Assembly (NCBI GenBank): GCA_020161145.1
Contig: JAIUPQ010000002.1
Coordinates: 496,001-560,000, forward strand
DNA from: Pseudomonadota bacterium
GTDB lineage: Bacteria > Pseudomonadota > Gammaproteobacteria > Burkholderiales > Burkholderiaceae_C
Length of the DNA: 64,000 bases
Reading direction: 5' to 3'
Under the pieces are notes generated by a model. The model worked only from the letters and a program-made list of their open reading frames with translations, did no database searches and had not been told where the DNA came from. Positions 24,745 to 33,162 of this stretch are shown in pieces (within the stretch, counting starts at the first letter, position 1; every line of letters starts with the position of its first letter). Made by a program: the position numbers and the translations under genes.

Positions 24745-26121
24745 GTGACGAGAGTTGACCCTGTTTCACGCCGCTGGTGGTGGGTACTGGTGGCTGCCGT
24801 GGCACTGCGTCTGGTGACGCTACCGCTGGCCCCGCTGGCCGACCAGACCGAGGCCCGCTATGCCGAGATTGCCCGCCTGATGCTGACGCTGGGCGACTGG
24901 GTCACCCCGCACATCTCACCCGACCAACCCTTCTGGGGCAAACCGCCGCTGGCCACCTGGGCCCATGCGGCGGCCATGAGCTTGTTTGGCATCAGTGCCG
25001 GCGCGGCGCGGCTGGGCTCGCTGGCCTGGGCGCTGGCCGGTCTGGGCGCCTTCGCCTGGTTGCTGCGCGGCACGGCGCAGCGGCCGGTGATGCTGGTGGC
25101 CTGGTGGCTGACGCCGCTGGCGTTCATCAGTGCCGGCGCGGTGATGACCGACGCCACGCTGGCCGCCTGCGTGCTGGCCGTGCAGGCGGCCTGGTGGCAG
25201 GCTGTGCAGGCGGTGGATGCGCCGGGCCGGCGCCGGGCCGGGCGGTTGATGGCCGTGGCGCTGGCACTGGCGCTGCTGTGCAAAGGGCCGGCGGCCGGTG
25301 TGCTGGCGCTGCTGCCGGTGGCGCTGCACGCGGCGTGGCGGCGCCATGGCGGGGTGTTGGCCACCCTGCTGCGCGACCCGCTGGCCTGGGGCCTGCTGCT
25401 GGTGCTGGCGCTGCCCTGGTACGTCTGGGCGGAGTGGCGCTCACCCGGGTTCTTGCAGTACTTCCTGCTGGGCGAGCACGTGATGCGCTTCATTCAGCCG
25501 GGCTGGCAGGGCGACCGCTATGGGTTTGCCCATGCCCAGCCGCTGGGGGCCATCGTGGTGTTCGTGCTGGTGGCCAGCGCACCGTTGTCGCTGGCCGCGC
25601 TGCTGCGCTGGGTCTGGCGGCGCGGCGGCGTGGTGGCCGATGTGCGCACCGTGCTGCCAGGCGATCTGCTGGCGCTTGCGGTCTGCATCGTGGCCGGGCC
25701 GCTGCTGTTGTTCGGCGCGGCGCGCAACATCATCTGGACTTATGCCGGCACCGCCTTGCCCGGTGTGGTCATGCTGGGCTGTGCGGCCTTTGGCACGGCC
25801 ACGCTGGCGCGGCCGCGCGCGCTGGGCGTGGCGGCGGTGTTGGTGGTGCTGTATGCGGCCGCATTCGGCTGGGTGGTGCCGCGGCTGGCCGAGGGCTACT
25901 CCGACCGCGGGCTGGTAGCCGCCTGGCAGGCTGCCTGCCCAGACGGCGGCTGTCCGCTGGCCTATGCGGGGCGGCCGACCTATTCGGCGCAGTTCTACAC
26001 CCAGGGTGCGCTGTACGCGCGGCCACAACCGGGGCCGGGTTTCACCGTGCGCCAGCGCCGGGAGTTGCACGGCGCTTCCGCGCTGGCCTGCAACCGGGCC
26101 CGCTGCCTCGTCCATGACTGA
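24745..26121 (+). CDS. ArnT-like (GT83/PMT superfamily) membrane glycosyltransferase
   Basis: This 458-aa integral membrane protein belongs to the lipid-linked sugar transferases. After the first span it has DQTEARYAEIAR, the luminal acidic motif used by ArnT-type enzymes (D-x-x-E-x-R-Y), then QPFWGKPPLATW, which matches the conserved fourth-loop motif. About ten further hydrophobic spans follow, and a short periplasmic C-terminal domain. ArnT moves aminoarabinose from undecaprenyl phosphate to lipid A; the sugar and acceptor here are unknown. The start is a GTG at 24745. The 3' end overlaps the GT2 gene by 8 bp. The operon (GT2, GtrA, deacetylase-like) supports a full undecaprenyl-sugar path for envelope decoration. 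Confidence 0.8.
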   Translation: MTRVDPVSRRWWWVLVAAVALRLVTLPLAPLADQTEARYAEIARLMLTLGDWVTPHISPDQPFWGKPPLATWAHAAAMSLFGISAGAARLGSLAWALAGLGAFAWLLRGTAQRPVMLVAWWLTPLAFISAGAVMTDATLAACVLAVQAAWWQAVQAVDAPGRRRAGRLMAVALALALLCKGPAAGVLALLPVALHAAWRRHGGVLATLLRDPLAWGLLLVLALPWYVWAEWRSPGFLQYFLLGEHVMRFIQPGWQGDRYGFAHAQPLGAIVVFVLVASAPLSLAALLRWVWRRGGVVADVRTVLPGDLLALAVCIVAGPLLLFGAARNIIWTYAGTALPGVVMLGCAAFGTATLARPRALGVAAVLVVLYAAAFGWVVPRLAEGYSDRGLVAAWQAACPDGGCPLAYAGRPTYSAQFYTQGALYARPQPGPGFTVRQRRELHGASALACNRARCLVHD

Positions 26122-27082
26122 CGCGCTTGCCCTGACGCGCCCGCCGCCAGCGTTGCTGTCCGTCGTGCTGCCCGCGTACAACGAAGCCGCCAGCCTGCCC
26201 ACGGTGGTGGCCGACATCGCCACCGCTCTGGCGCCGCGCGCGCAGCGGCTGGAGTTGATCGTGGTGGACGATGGCAGCCGTGACGCCACGGCCCAGGTGG
26301 CGCTGGATCTGCGCGCGGCTGGCTGGCCGCTGCGGCTGATCCGCCTGTCACGCAACTTCGGCAAGGAGGCGGCGCTGACGGCCGGGCTGGATGCCGCCGA
26401 GGGCGACGTCGTGCTGTGCATGGACGGCGACGGCCAGCAACCGCTGGCGACGGCGTTGCAGATGCTGGATGGCTGGCAGGCGGGTGACGAGGTGGTTTAC
26501 GGCGTGCAGACCGGGCGGCGTGCGTCCCAGTCCTGGCGGCGGCGGGCGTTCACGGCGGTGTTCTATCGGTTGATGCGCAGCGGTGCACGTTTCGAGCTGC
26601 CACCCGATGCCGGTGACTTCCGCCTGCTGGACCGGCGCGCCGTGCTGGCGCTGCGCCAGTTGCCCGAGCGCACCCGCTACATGACGGGCTTGTTCGCCTG
26701 GGTGGGCTTTCGCACGCGCGGCGTCACCTTCGAGCCTGCGGCGCGGGTGGCCGGCGAGAGCCGCTTTTGCTTTACGCAACTGGCGGGGCTGGCGCTCACC
26801 GGCCTGACGGCCTTCAGCAAGGCGCCGCTGCGCGCGGTGTCGGTGCTGGGGGTGTTGGTGTCGGGCCTGTCGCTGCTCTTTGGGCTGTGGATCGTGGCCG
26901 AGAAGCTGTTTCTGGGCAATCCCATCTCGGGCTTTGCCACGCTGGCGGCGTCCATCACCTTCCTGGCCGGGGTGCAACTGCTGTGCCTGGGCATCACTGC
27001 CGAATACCTGGGGCAGGTGTTCGACGAAGTCAAAGGCCGGCCGCTGTACCTGGCCGATGAGCTGACGCCGCCCCTGCCATGA
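26114..27082 (+). CDS. GT2 family glycosyltransferase (ArnC/DPM1-like, membrane-anchored)
   Basis: The 322-aa enzyme has a GT-A fold domain with the polyprenyl-phosphate glycosyltransferase motifs: VVLPAYNEAASL near residue 20, VVDDGSRD, SRNFGKEAALTAG, the DXD-like CMDGDGQQP and DAGDFRLLDRR. Two C-terminal hydrophobic spans (from about residue 240) anchor it in the membrane. Enzymes of this kind load a sugar on undecaprenyl phosphate on the cytoplasmic side, providing the donor for the ArnT-like enzyme upstream. The ATG at 26114 overlaps the ArnT-like stop, and the stop overlaps the GtrA gene (ATGA). The sugar is unknown. Confidence 0.87.
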   Translation: MTDALALTRPPPALLSVVLPAYNEAASLPTVVADIATALAPRAQRLELIVVDDGSRDATAQVALDLRAAGWPLRLIRLSRNFGKEAALTAGLDAAEGDVVLCMDGDGQQPLATALQMLDGWQAGDEVVYGVQTGRRASQSWRRRAFTAVFYRLMRSGARFELPPDAGDFRLLDRRAVLALRQLPERTRYMTGLFAWVGFRTRGVTFEPAARVAGESRFCFTQLAGLALTGLTAFSKAPLRAVSVLGVLVSGLSLLFGLWIVAEKLFLGNPISGFATLAASITFLAGVQLLCLGITAEYLGQVFDEVKGRPLYLADELTPPLP

Positions 27083-27498
27083 GCGGCGCCAGCGTGCTGT
27101 GGTTTTTGGCCGTGGGCGGTGCGGCTGCAGCGGTGCATCTGGCCACGGTCTGGTGGTTGGTGGGCGCGCTGGGCTGGTGGCCGCTGGTGGTCAACGTCAT
27201 GGCCTTTGGAGTGGCGTTTGGAGTGGCGTTTGGTGTGGCGTTTGGTGTGGCGTTTGGTGTGAGCTTTGCCGGCCATCGCGGGTTGACGTTCGCGGCCCAG
27301 CGCGCGCCGCTGGCGCAGGCGCTGCGGCGCTTTGCGCTGGTGGCAGTGGGTGGCTTCGTTCTGAACGAAGGGCTCTATGCCGGGCTGCTGTGGGCAGGCT
27401 GGGGCTACCGGCTGGCGCTGGTCACGGTGCTGGCTGCCGTGGCGGTGGTCACTTACGTGGCCAGCCGCTGGTGGGCATTCCGGGGCAGGGCGGCATGA
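27079..27498 (+). CDS. GtrA family membrane protein with repeat-expanded helix
   Basis: GtrA-type proteins are small four-span membrane proteins thought to flip undecaprenyl-phosphate sugars across the inner membrane. This 139-aa product has four hydrophobic segments, the basic GHRGLTF loop motif and the YVASRWWAF C-terminal motif seen in the family. The second span is odd: it consists of FGVA units repeated about five times, encoded by a 12-bp tandem repeat (27205-27264). It is linked by ATGA overlaps to the GT2 gene before it and the ChbG-like gene after it, completing a load-flip-transfer set. Confidence 0.83.
   Translation: MSGASVLWFLAVGGAAAAVHLATVWWLVGALGWWPLVVNVMAFGVAFGVAFGVAFGVAFGVSFAGHRGLTFAAQRAPLAQALRRFALVAVGGFVLNEGLYAGLLWAGWGYRLALVTVLAAVAVVTYVASRWWAFRGRAA
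27205..27264 (+). repeat. 12-bp tandem repeat, five units, inside the GtrA gene
   Basis: Units of TTTGG(A/T)GTGGCG occur four times in a row, plus a fifth with a diverged end (GTGAGC). Two units have A and the others T at the sixth base. Each unit adds Phe-Gly-Val-Ala to a membrane helix, so copy-number change keeps the frame. Confidence 0.9.
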
Positions 27499-28300
27499 CA
27501 CCGGTGACCGTGATTGCCGACGACTTCGGCTTTGATGCCGGTGTGTGTGCGGGCATTCTGGACGTGCTGGCCACTGGCCGCGTCGATGGGACGGGCTGCA
27601 TGGTGGCCGCGCCGGCGTTGGCATCGCACGCGCCCGCGCTGCGCGGGACCGGGGCGCAGATCGGTCTGCATCTGGACCTGAACACCTTCACGGGCTGGCC
27701 GGGCATGTCCATGCTCAGTTGGTGGTGTAGGCCTATGCGGGCAGGCTGGACGTGGCCCACCTGCGCGATTGCGTGCGCCAGCAACTGGATGCGTTCGAGC
27801 GACACCTGCAGCGCCTACCGGATTTCATCGATGTCCATCAGCATGTGCACCAACTGCCTGCTGTGCGTCAGGTGCTGCTGGCGGAGCTGGCCCAGCGCCA
27901 GGGCCAGCCCACGCTGCGGCGCACGCGAGGTGCGCACTGGCGCGGCGCCAAGGCGGCACTCATCGGCGGCCTGGGTGGACGGGCGCTGGAGCAGTTGGCG
28001 GCGGCGCAAGGCGTGGCCATGCAGAACACCGACTTTGCCGGTGTCTATGCATTCGACGACCGGCAGCCTTATGCCCGGCACGTGGCGCGCTGGCTGGCCA
28101 GCCTGGACGCGGGTGGGCTGCTGATGACCCATCCGGCGCGCCCCGGCGCGGCCAGCGCGCACGACGCCATCCGCGAGGCCCGCTGGCGCGAGCACGCGTT
28201 CTGGTTGTCGGGTGAGCCGGCGGCGCTGCGCTGCGGTTGGCAGGGCGCGTCAGCGGCCGTTCGCGGTCAGTCGCCTCAGCGGCCGGAGCCGGAGGGGTAG
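27495..28300 (+). pseudogene. ChbG/HpnK (YdjC-like) carbohydrate deacetylase, frameshifted
   Basis: The first 75 codons or so read as a YdjC-family deacetylase: VIADDFGFDAG with the metal-binding Asp pair, and IGLHLDLN with the metal-binding His. The frame then leaves the family near 27715-27730. The continuation is in another frame from about 27731 (AYAGRLDVAHLRD, then FIDVHQHVHQLP and LLMTHPARPG) down to the stop at 28300. At the junction that second frame has a TAG at 27728, so at least a one-base shift and possibly a nonsense change separate the halves. The ATGA link to the GtrA gene shows it belonged to the operon. It is either a recent pseudogene or a sequencing error. Confidence 0.75.
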
Positions 28301-28479
28301 ACGGCGAGGAATTGCGCCGCGGCGTCGGCGCGGGCGTCGTGGCGGTCGCGCGGGCTGAACCAGCGACGGGGGGCGGCTTTGCTGCCGGCCTCGTGTTCGT
28401 GGGCGCTGTCTTGCGCGTGTTCGGTGGCGTGAACGATGGCGGTGCGCAGGGCACCGTAGGTGGCGTGAATCGAGTTCAT
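28276..28479 (-). CDS. small hypothetical protein
   Basis: A 67-aa frame rich in Ala, His and Arg, starting at ATG 28479 and overlapping the convergent end of the ChbG-like gene. It contains HATEHAQDSAHEHE and a WFSPRDRHDARADAAAQFLA stretch. I do not recognise it, and there is no strong ribosome site. Its composition is more protein-like than random antisense frames nearby, and it sits in an otherwise empty gap between two genes. Reality is uncertain. Confidence 0.4.
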   Translation of the reverse strand: MNSIHATYGALRTAIVHATEHAQDSAHEHEAGSKAAPRRWFSPRDRHDARADAAAQFLAVYPSGSGR

Positions 28480-28529
28480 GGGGTGCGATGGCGCCTCGTG
28501 AGCGCCCCGTCCTTGCGAGACAAAGTAAG

Positions 28530-30095
28530 TTAAGGGTTAACCCTTGTATTGTAGCCGTGTGTGTGCTCGGGATGCAAGCCCGCGGGGTTCAGGTAAGCGT
28601 GCAGGAAGTTGGCCAGGGTGCCGGTTTGCGCCGCCTCGATCTGTTCGCGATGGGTGTCCGAGTCGGCGGCCAGCCGTGCCCAATGGGCTTGCCGCTCGGG
28701 GGGCAGGGCTTGGGCCAGCAGGCCGGCACGGTGCTGGGTGGAGATGGCGTTGCCAAAGCCCATCAGCGCGCGCTCGGGGCGTGCGGCCAGGTCGGCCAGC
28801 ACGCGTGCCGACGGCAGCCAGTCGGCATGGGCCAGGCGACCCAGCGCACCCGCCAGGGCGTCGCGGTAGAAGGCGCCGCCGTGCAGGTGGTCGAGCCGGT
28901 CGGCCAGCGGCAGGCAGCCGTCCCACCAGACCGCCGCCGCTTCATGCAGCGACCAGGGGCCGGCCTCGCAGGCCGTCGGCTCCAGCAGCAGTTCGGGGTC
29001 GCGCCCCTGGGCTGCCGTGCGCAACTGGTTGCGTGCCAGGCAGGCGATTTCCTGCGGTGTGTCGGGCGGGCTGGCGTTGAGGGCGCAGCGCAGCAGGAAG
29101 AGGTCCAGCACGCGCATGGTGGCTTCGGAGATGCCGGCCGGATCGAAGGGGTCGAGATCCATGCTGCGCAATTCCACATAGGCCACGCCGCGCTCGCGCA
29201 GCGCGTGCAGCGGGCGCTCGCCCCGGCGGATGGGCTGCTTGGGGCGGATGACGCCATAGAACTCGTTTTCGATCTGCAGCAGGCTGGTGGTCAATTGCTG
29301 CCAGACGCCATCGGCGTCCACGGTGCCGATGCGGGCGTAAGGCGGGTAGGGCTGGGTCAGCGCGCGCTCGATGGCCTCGCCGTAGGCGCCCAGGTGGTTG
29401 TAGCCGGCACCGATGCCGGCCTGGGCGTCGCTCTGGTAGCCCAGCCGTCCCATGCGCAGCGAGGTGGCAAAAGGCAGGCCCAGCGCGCCGGGGGCCACCG
29501 GCGCGAGGCCATGCTCCAGCCCCTCGACGAAGCAGGCGTTGACGGCGGGCGAGGCCCCGAACAGCAGCAGCAGCAGCGGAATCTGCCGCCGCACGTTGCG
29601 GATCAATGCAAAGTAGTCGGCGTCAGACAGCCCGGGCAGCGACCAGTTGTAGTGGATGCCCGAAATGGTCTGCATGCGCCGGCCATAGCGGTTGGCCAGG
29701 CCCCGGCGGTAGATGGTCTTGGTCTGGCCGATGTGCGAGGGGCCGTACTGGCCCAGCCGGATGGCGGCCTCATCGGGCAGATGGCAGGGCATGGAATAGC
29801 CCCAGAGCCGCTCCTCGCCCATGGCGGCCAGCGAGGTCTGGTGCAACTCGACCAATTCGCCGCGGCAGTCTTGCGGCGTGGCGTGCACACCGGTCACCAA
29901 CTCCACCTGGGCCTCGGCAAAGTCGGTGGTGATGTTGGGGTGCGTCAGCGGCGAGCCCAGCGCCGCCGGGTGCGGCGTGGTGGCGAGTCGGCCTTGCGCG
30001 TCCACGCGCAGGCTTTCTTTCTCGATGCCGCGGCGCATGCCCAGCAGGCGTTGCGGGCTGATGTCGGTGAGGGCTTGGGTCAGGGCGCAGGGCAT
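28530..30095 (-). CDS. gshA: glutamate-cysteine ligase
   Basis: GshA makes gamma-glutamylcysteine, the first and rate-limiting step of glutathione synthesis. The 521-aa product is the length of the E. coli-type enzyme (about 518 aa). Family motifs include RGIEKESLRVD near residue 20, TDFAEAQVELVTG, the GIHYNWSLP segment, QIENEFYGVIRPKQP and YVELRSMDLDPFDP. ATG 30095 is chosen because RGIEKE then falls at the normal distance from the start; the frame stays open a further 18 codons, but into the rpsT terminator. It follows rpsT on the same strand behind that terminator. Confidence 0.95.
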   Translation of the reverse strand: MPCALTQALTDISPQRLLGMRRGIEKESLRVDAQGRLATTPHPAALGSPLTHPNITTDFAEAQVELVTGVHATPQDCRGELVELHQTSLAAMGEERLWGYSMPCHLPDEAAIRLGQYGPSHIGQTKTIYRRGLANRYGRRMQTISGIHYNWSLPGLSDADYFALIRNVRRQIPLLLLLFGASPAVNACFVEGLEHGLAPVAPGALGLPFATSLRMGRLGYQSDAQAGIGAGYNHLGAYGEAIERALTQPYPPYARIGTVDADGVWQQLTTSLLQIENEFYGVIRPKQPIRRGERPLHALRERGVAYVELRSMDLDPFDPAGISEATMRVLDLFLLRCALNASPPDTPQEIACLARNQLRTAAQGRDPELLLEPTACEAGPWSLHEAAAVWWDGCLPLADRLDHLHGGAFYRDALAGALGRLAHADWLPSARVLADLAARPERALMGFGNAISTQHRAGLLAQALPPERQAHWARLAADSDTHREQIEAAQTGTLANFLHAYLNPAGLHPEHTHGYNTRVNP

Positions 30096-30147
30096 GTAGG
30101 CCTTTCTGGCGGGGCAGCAACCCATGAGTCTAGGCCCGGCGCGCAAC

Positions 30148-30169
30148 AAAAAACCCGCCGCAGCGGGTT
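30148..30169 (-). terminator. rho-independent terminator of rpsT
   Basis: On the minus strand AACCCGC, a four-base loop and GCGGGTT form a seven-pair stem followed directly by a run of T residues. It starts 27 bp beyond the rpsT stop. Confidence 0.85.
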
Positions 30170-30195
30170 GTTTGCTTCGTGCACGCCAGCAGTCT

Positions 30196-30492
30196 TCAGG
30201 CGGCGATGGCCTTGATGCGGGCCGACAGGCGGCTCTTGTGGCGAGCGGCCTTGTTTTTGTGGAAGATGCCTTTGTCGGCGATCGAATCGATCACGCGCTG
30301 GGCGCTCTTGAAGGTCTCGCTGGCCTTGGCTTTGTCACCGGCTTGCACGGCCTTCAGCACGGCCTTGATGGCGGTGCGGAACTTGGAACGCAGCGACGAG
30401 TTCGCGGCGTTGATCTTGACGTCTTGGCGCACGCGCTTGCGGCCCGACGCCAGGCGAACGGTCTTTTTCTTGGCTTTGGAAGAAGTGGCCAT
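30196..30492 (-). CDS. rpsT: 30S ribosomal protein S20
   Basis: S20 binds 16S rRNA and helps assemble the small subunit. The 98-aa product is Lys/Arg/Ala-rich with the typical [14 protein letters not shown] and [15 protein letters not shown] segments. Length is slightly above E. coli S20 (87 aa), as usual in this order. It has its own promoter (TATAAT at 30530-30535) and a strong terminator, so it is transcribed as a single gene between bamD and gshA. Confidence 0.97.
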   Translation of the reverse strand: MATSSKAKKKTVRLASGRKRVRQDVKINAANSSLRSKFRTAIKAVLKAVQAGDKAKASETFKSAQRVIDSIADKGIFHKNKAARHKSRLSARIKAIAA

Positions 30493-30529
30493 GTTGGTTC
30501 AGTATGCCCAGGGTGCACGAAAGGATGGA

Positions 30530-30535
30530 ATTATA
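30530..30535 (-). promoter_or_regulatory. -10 box of the rpsT promoter
   Basis: A perfect TATAAT on the minus strand lies 38 bp upstream of the rpsT start, giving a leader of about 30 nt. The -35 element is not clear. Confidence 0.65.
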
Positions 30536-30556
30536 GCACGCGCTTGACAGGCGTGC

Positions 30557-31345
30557 TTACCACAGCTGCCACCAGGGCTTGTCTTCCTCGTCCAGGCCGC
30601 GCGTGAGGAAGCGGCTGTCCGGGAAGTTGGCCGCCAGCACCAGCCGGGCGTCGTCGCGCAGTGGCTCCAGGCCCAGCTTGTCGTAGGACTGCATCATGAT
30701 GTAGAGCGCTTCTTCCAGCGCTGGCGCCTGCGGATAGGTCTTGAGCGCGTACTGGGCCCGGTTGACGGCCCCCAGGTAGACGCCGCGCCGGAAGTAGTAG
30801 CGGGCGACCAGCACCTCGTACTCGGCCAGCGCGTTGACGATGTAGTCCATGCGCAGGCGCGCATCGGCAGCGTACTGCGAGTTCGGGAACTGTTCGGTCA
30901 GCTGACGGAACGACTGGTAGGCGTCCAGCGAGGCCTTCTGGTCGCGCTCCGAAAGCTTCTGGCGCGACAGCCCGCTCAAGAACCCCATGTTGTCGTTGAA
31001 GTTGACCAGCCCGCGCAGGTACAGCGCATAGTCCATGGCCGGGCTCGAGGGGTTGAGGCGGATGAAGCGGTCGAGGGTCGAGAGCGCCTGCGCCTTGTCG
31101 CCGCCCTTCCAGTGGGCATAGGCCAGATCGATCTGGGCCTGCTGCGCCAGCAAGGTGCCGCCAGCGCGGCCTTCGACGCGCTCCAGCAGCTTGGTGGCCG
31201 CGTCCCAGCTGCCGCTCGCCATCTCGTCCTTGGCGTCTTTGTACAATTTTTCGGCCGAACCCTTCACATCGCCGTCGTCTGGGGTAGAGGAGCAAGCGGC
31301 AAGCACCGCCACGGCGGCAATGACAGACAGACGGCGCAGATTCAT
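30557..31345 (-). CDS. bamD: outer membrane protein assembly factor BamD
   Basis: BamD is an essential outer-membrane lipoprotein of the BAM complex that inserts beta-barrel proteins. The 262-aa product begins with a lipoprotein signal ending in LAAC (Cys near residue 18), followed by TPR-type helices: YKDAKDEMASGSWDAA, YAHWKGGDKAQAL and the conserved RQLTEQFPNSQYAADARLR. Length agrees with the family. The gene is divergent from rluD with just 12 bp between the start codons. Its likely -10 box (31374-31379) therefore lies inside the rluD coding region. BamB, another subunit, is at 41383. Confidence 0.95.
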   Translation of the reverse strand: MNLRRLSVIAAVAVLAACSSTPDDGDVKGSAEKLYKDAKDEMASGSWDAATKLLERVEGRAGGTLLAQQAQIDLAYAHWKGGDKAQALSTLDRFIRLNPSSPAMDYALYLRGLVNFNDNMGFLSGLSRQKLSERDQKASLDAYQSFRQLTEQFPNSQYAADARLRMDYIVNALAEYEVLVARYYFRRGVYLGAVNRAQYALKTYPQAPALEEALYIMMQSYDKLGLEPLRDDARLVLAANFPDSRFLTRGLDEEDKPWWQLW

Positions 31346-31357
31346 GGACAACCCACA

Positions 31358-32323
31358 ATGACAATGGCGGGCGATTATAGGCAGCCACCCCCGGCTGACC
31401 TCGCCCCCGATGCCGAGCGCCGCGAGGCCGGCATCCCGCACGAACAGCAGGGTTGGCGCCTGGACAAGGCGCTGGTGGCGCTGGCGCCGGAGTTCTCGCG
31501 CAGCCACCTGCAAACACTGATTGCCCAAGGCCTGGTGGAACTGGGCGGGGTGCCGGCGCGCACGGCGTCCAAGCGGGTGCAGGCGGGGCAGCGGCTGGCG
31601 GTGGTGCTGGCGCCTCCGGCCGAGGCCTCGGCTTTTCTGCCCCAACCCCTGCCCATCGAGACGGTCTATGAGGATGAGCACCTGCGCATCATCAACAAGC
31701 CGGCCGGCCTTGTCGTGCACCCTGCGCCCGGCAACTGGTCGGGCACGCTGCTCAACGGCTTGTTGGCGCTGGACCCACCGGTGGCCGCGCTGCCGCGAGC
31801 CGGCATCGTGCACCGGCTGGACAAGGACACGTCGGGGCTGATGGTGGTGGCGCGCACGCTGGTTGCGCAGACCGCGCTGGTGCGGGCCATGGCCGCGCGC
31901 GAGATCCACCGCCAGTACCTGGCTCTGGCGCACGGCGACGTGGGGGCGGCACCGTTTTCCGTGACCGTGCCTGTGGGCCGCGATCCGGTCTCGCGCGTGC
32001 GCATGGCCGCCGTGGCCAGCGGCAAGCCGGCCCGCACCGACGTGACGCCGGTGGCCCGGCAGGAAGGCGTCAGTGCCGTGGTCTGCGTGTTGCACACCGG
32101 CCGAACCCACCAGATTCGCGTTCACCTCAGTCATCTGGGGCACCCCCTGGTGGCCGATGCCGTCTATGGCGGCCGGGCCGCCCTGGGCCTGACGCGCCAG
32201 GCGTTGCATGCCACCGAACTGGCTTTGGCGCACCCCGTCACCGGCGTACCGCTGCGCTTTCACGCGCCACTGCCGGCCGATCTGGCGCAGGCTTGGGTTA
32301 CAATTACGGGAGAGACACGTTGA
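31358..32323 (+). CDS. rluD: 23S rRNA pseudouridine synthase RluD
   Basis: RluD converts uridines 1911, 1915 and 1917 in helix 69 of 23S rRNA to pseudouridine. The 321-aa enzyme has an N-terminal S4 domain (GWRLDKALVAL, SRSHLQTLI) and the RluA-type catalytic domain with HRLDKDTSG carrying the catalytic Asp. RTHQIRVHLSHLGHPLVAD follows near the C-terminus. ATG 31358 is used; ATG 31364 is two codons later. It diverges from bamD at a very short spacing, as is common in the order. Confidence 0.93.
   Translation: MTMAGDYRQPPPADLAPDAERREAGIPHEQQGWRLDKALVALAPEFSRSHLQTLIAQGLVELGGVPARTASKRVQAGQRLAVVLAPPAEASAFLPQPLPIETVYEDEHLRIINKPAGLVVHPAPGNWSGTLLNGLLALDPPVAALPRAGIVHRLDKDTSGLMVVARTLVAQTALVRAMAAREIHRQYLALAHGDVGAAPFSVTVPVGRDPVSRVRMAAVASGKPARTDVTPVARQEGVSAVVCVLHTGRTHQIRVHLSHLGHPLVADAVYGGRAALGLTRQALHATELALAHPVTGVPLRFHAPLPADLAQAWVTITGETR
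31374..31379 (-). promoter_or_regulatory. -10 box of the bamD promoter, within the rluD 5' end
   Basis: TATAAT on the minus strand sits 29 bp upstream of the bamD ATG. It overlaps codons 6-8 of rluD, which runs the other way. Confidence 0.6.
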
Positions 32324-32454
32324 ACGTTGCTTCCGTGCCCCGCCTGCCGGCCTCACCGGCGGGCCGCTGCCCTGGGTCTGTTGATGAACGGGGCGCCCCC
32401 TGACTGAACCTGGTATGCCTGCCGCGTGAGCGACGGGCCTTGGCGTCCAACCCG

Positions 32455-33162
32455 ATGCAAACCGACGAAACCAAGCGCGTGCTGGAAACCGCGCTCATCT
32501 GTGCAAGCGAACCCCTGGCCTTGCGTGAGATGCGTGTGCTGTTCGACGATGGCGTCGACGACGGCCTGTTGCGCGCCTTGCTGGCCGAACTGGCTGCCGA
32601 CTGGCAGGGGCGCGGCGTGGAGCTGGTTCAACTGGCCTCCGGCTGGCGGTTCCAGAGCCGGCCCGAGATGCGCGTGTTTCTCGACCGCCTCAACCCCGAG
32701 AAGCCACCGCGTTACTCGCGCGCCGTGCTGGAGACGCTGGCCATCATCGCCTACCGTCAGCCGGTCACGCGTGGCGACATCGAAGACATCCGCGGCGTGG
32801 TCGTGGCCACGCCCATCATCAAGCAGCTCGAAGACCGGCAATGGGTCGAGGTCATCGGCCACCGGGATGCGCCTGGCCGGCCGGCGCTCTATGCCACCAC
32901 GCGCCACTTCCTGGACGATCTGGGCGTCACCACGCTGGCGGACCTGCCGGCGCTGGACGGCGTGGCCAGCGCCCAGACGCTGGCGCTGCTCGATGGTGAG
33001 GCTGGCTCCGACGGGCAGGCCGAGCTGATTGCCGATCAGGCCGCGTTGTCCCTGGAGGCGCCCGAAGCCGCACCGGACGCCAACCTCGAATCCCCCACCT
33101 GTCCCCCCTCTGAAACCGAACCCACCCTCATTGCCGATGAACACCGAACCGACACGGCCTGA
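32455..33162 (+). CDS. scpB: segregation and condensation protein ScpB
   Basis: ScpB binds ScpA in the SMC condensin complex (smc at 8379). The 235-aa product has the two winged-helix domains of the family, seen in [15 protein letters not shown] at the start, [23 protein letters not shown] in the middle and the [21 protein letters not shown] segment. The ATG at 32455 is chosen because family members begin only a few residues before KRVLE; a TTG at 32440 would add five residues. No scpA is nearby. The C-terminal tail of about 50 residues is acidic and low-complexity, and overlaps the start of rluB by 26 bp. Confidence 0.92.
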   Translation: MQTDETKRVLETALICASEPLALREMRVLFDDGVDDGLLRALLAELAADWQGRGVELVQLASGWRFQSRPEMRVFLDRLNPEKPPRYSRAVLETLAIIAYRQPVTRGDIEDIRGVVVATPIIKQLEDRQWVEVIGHRDAPGRPALYATTRHFLDDLGVTTLADLPALDGVASAQTLALLDGEAGSDGQAELIADQAALSLEAPEAAPDANLESPTCPPSETEPTLIADEHRTDTA

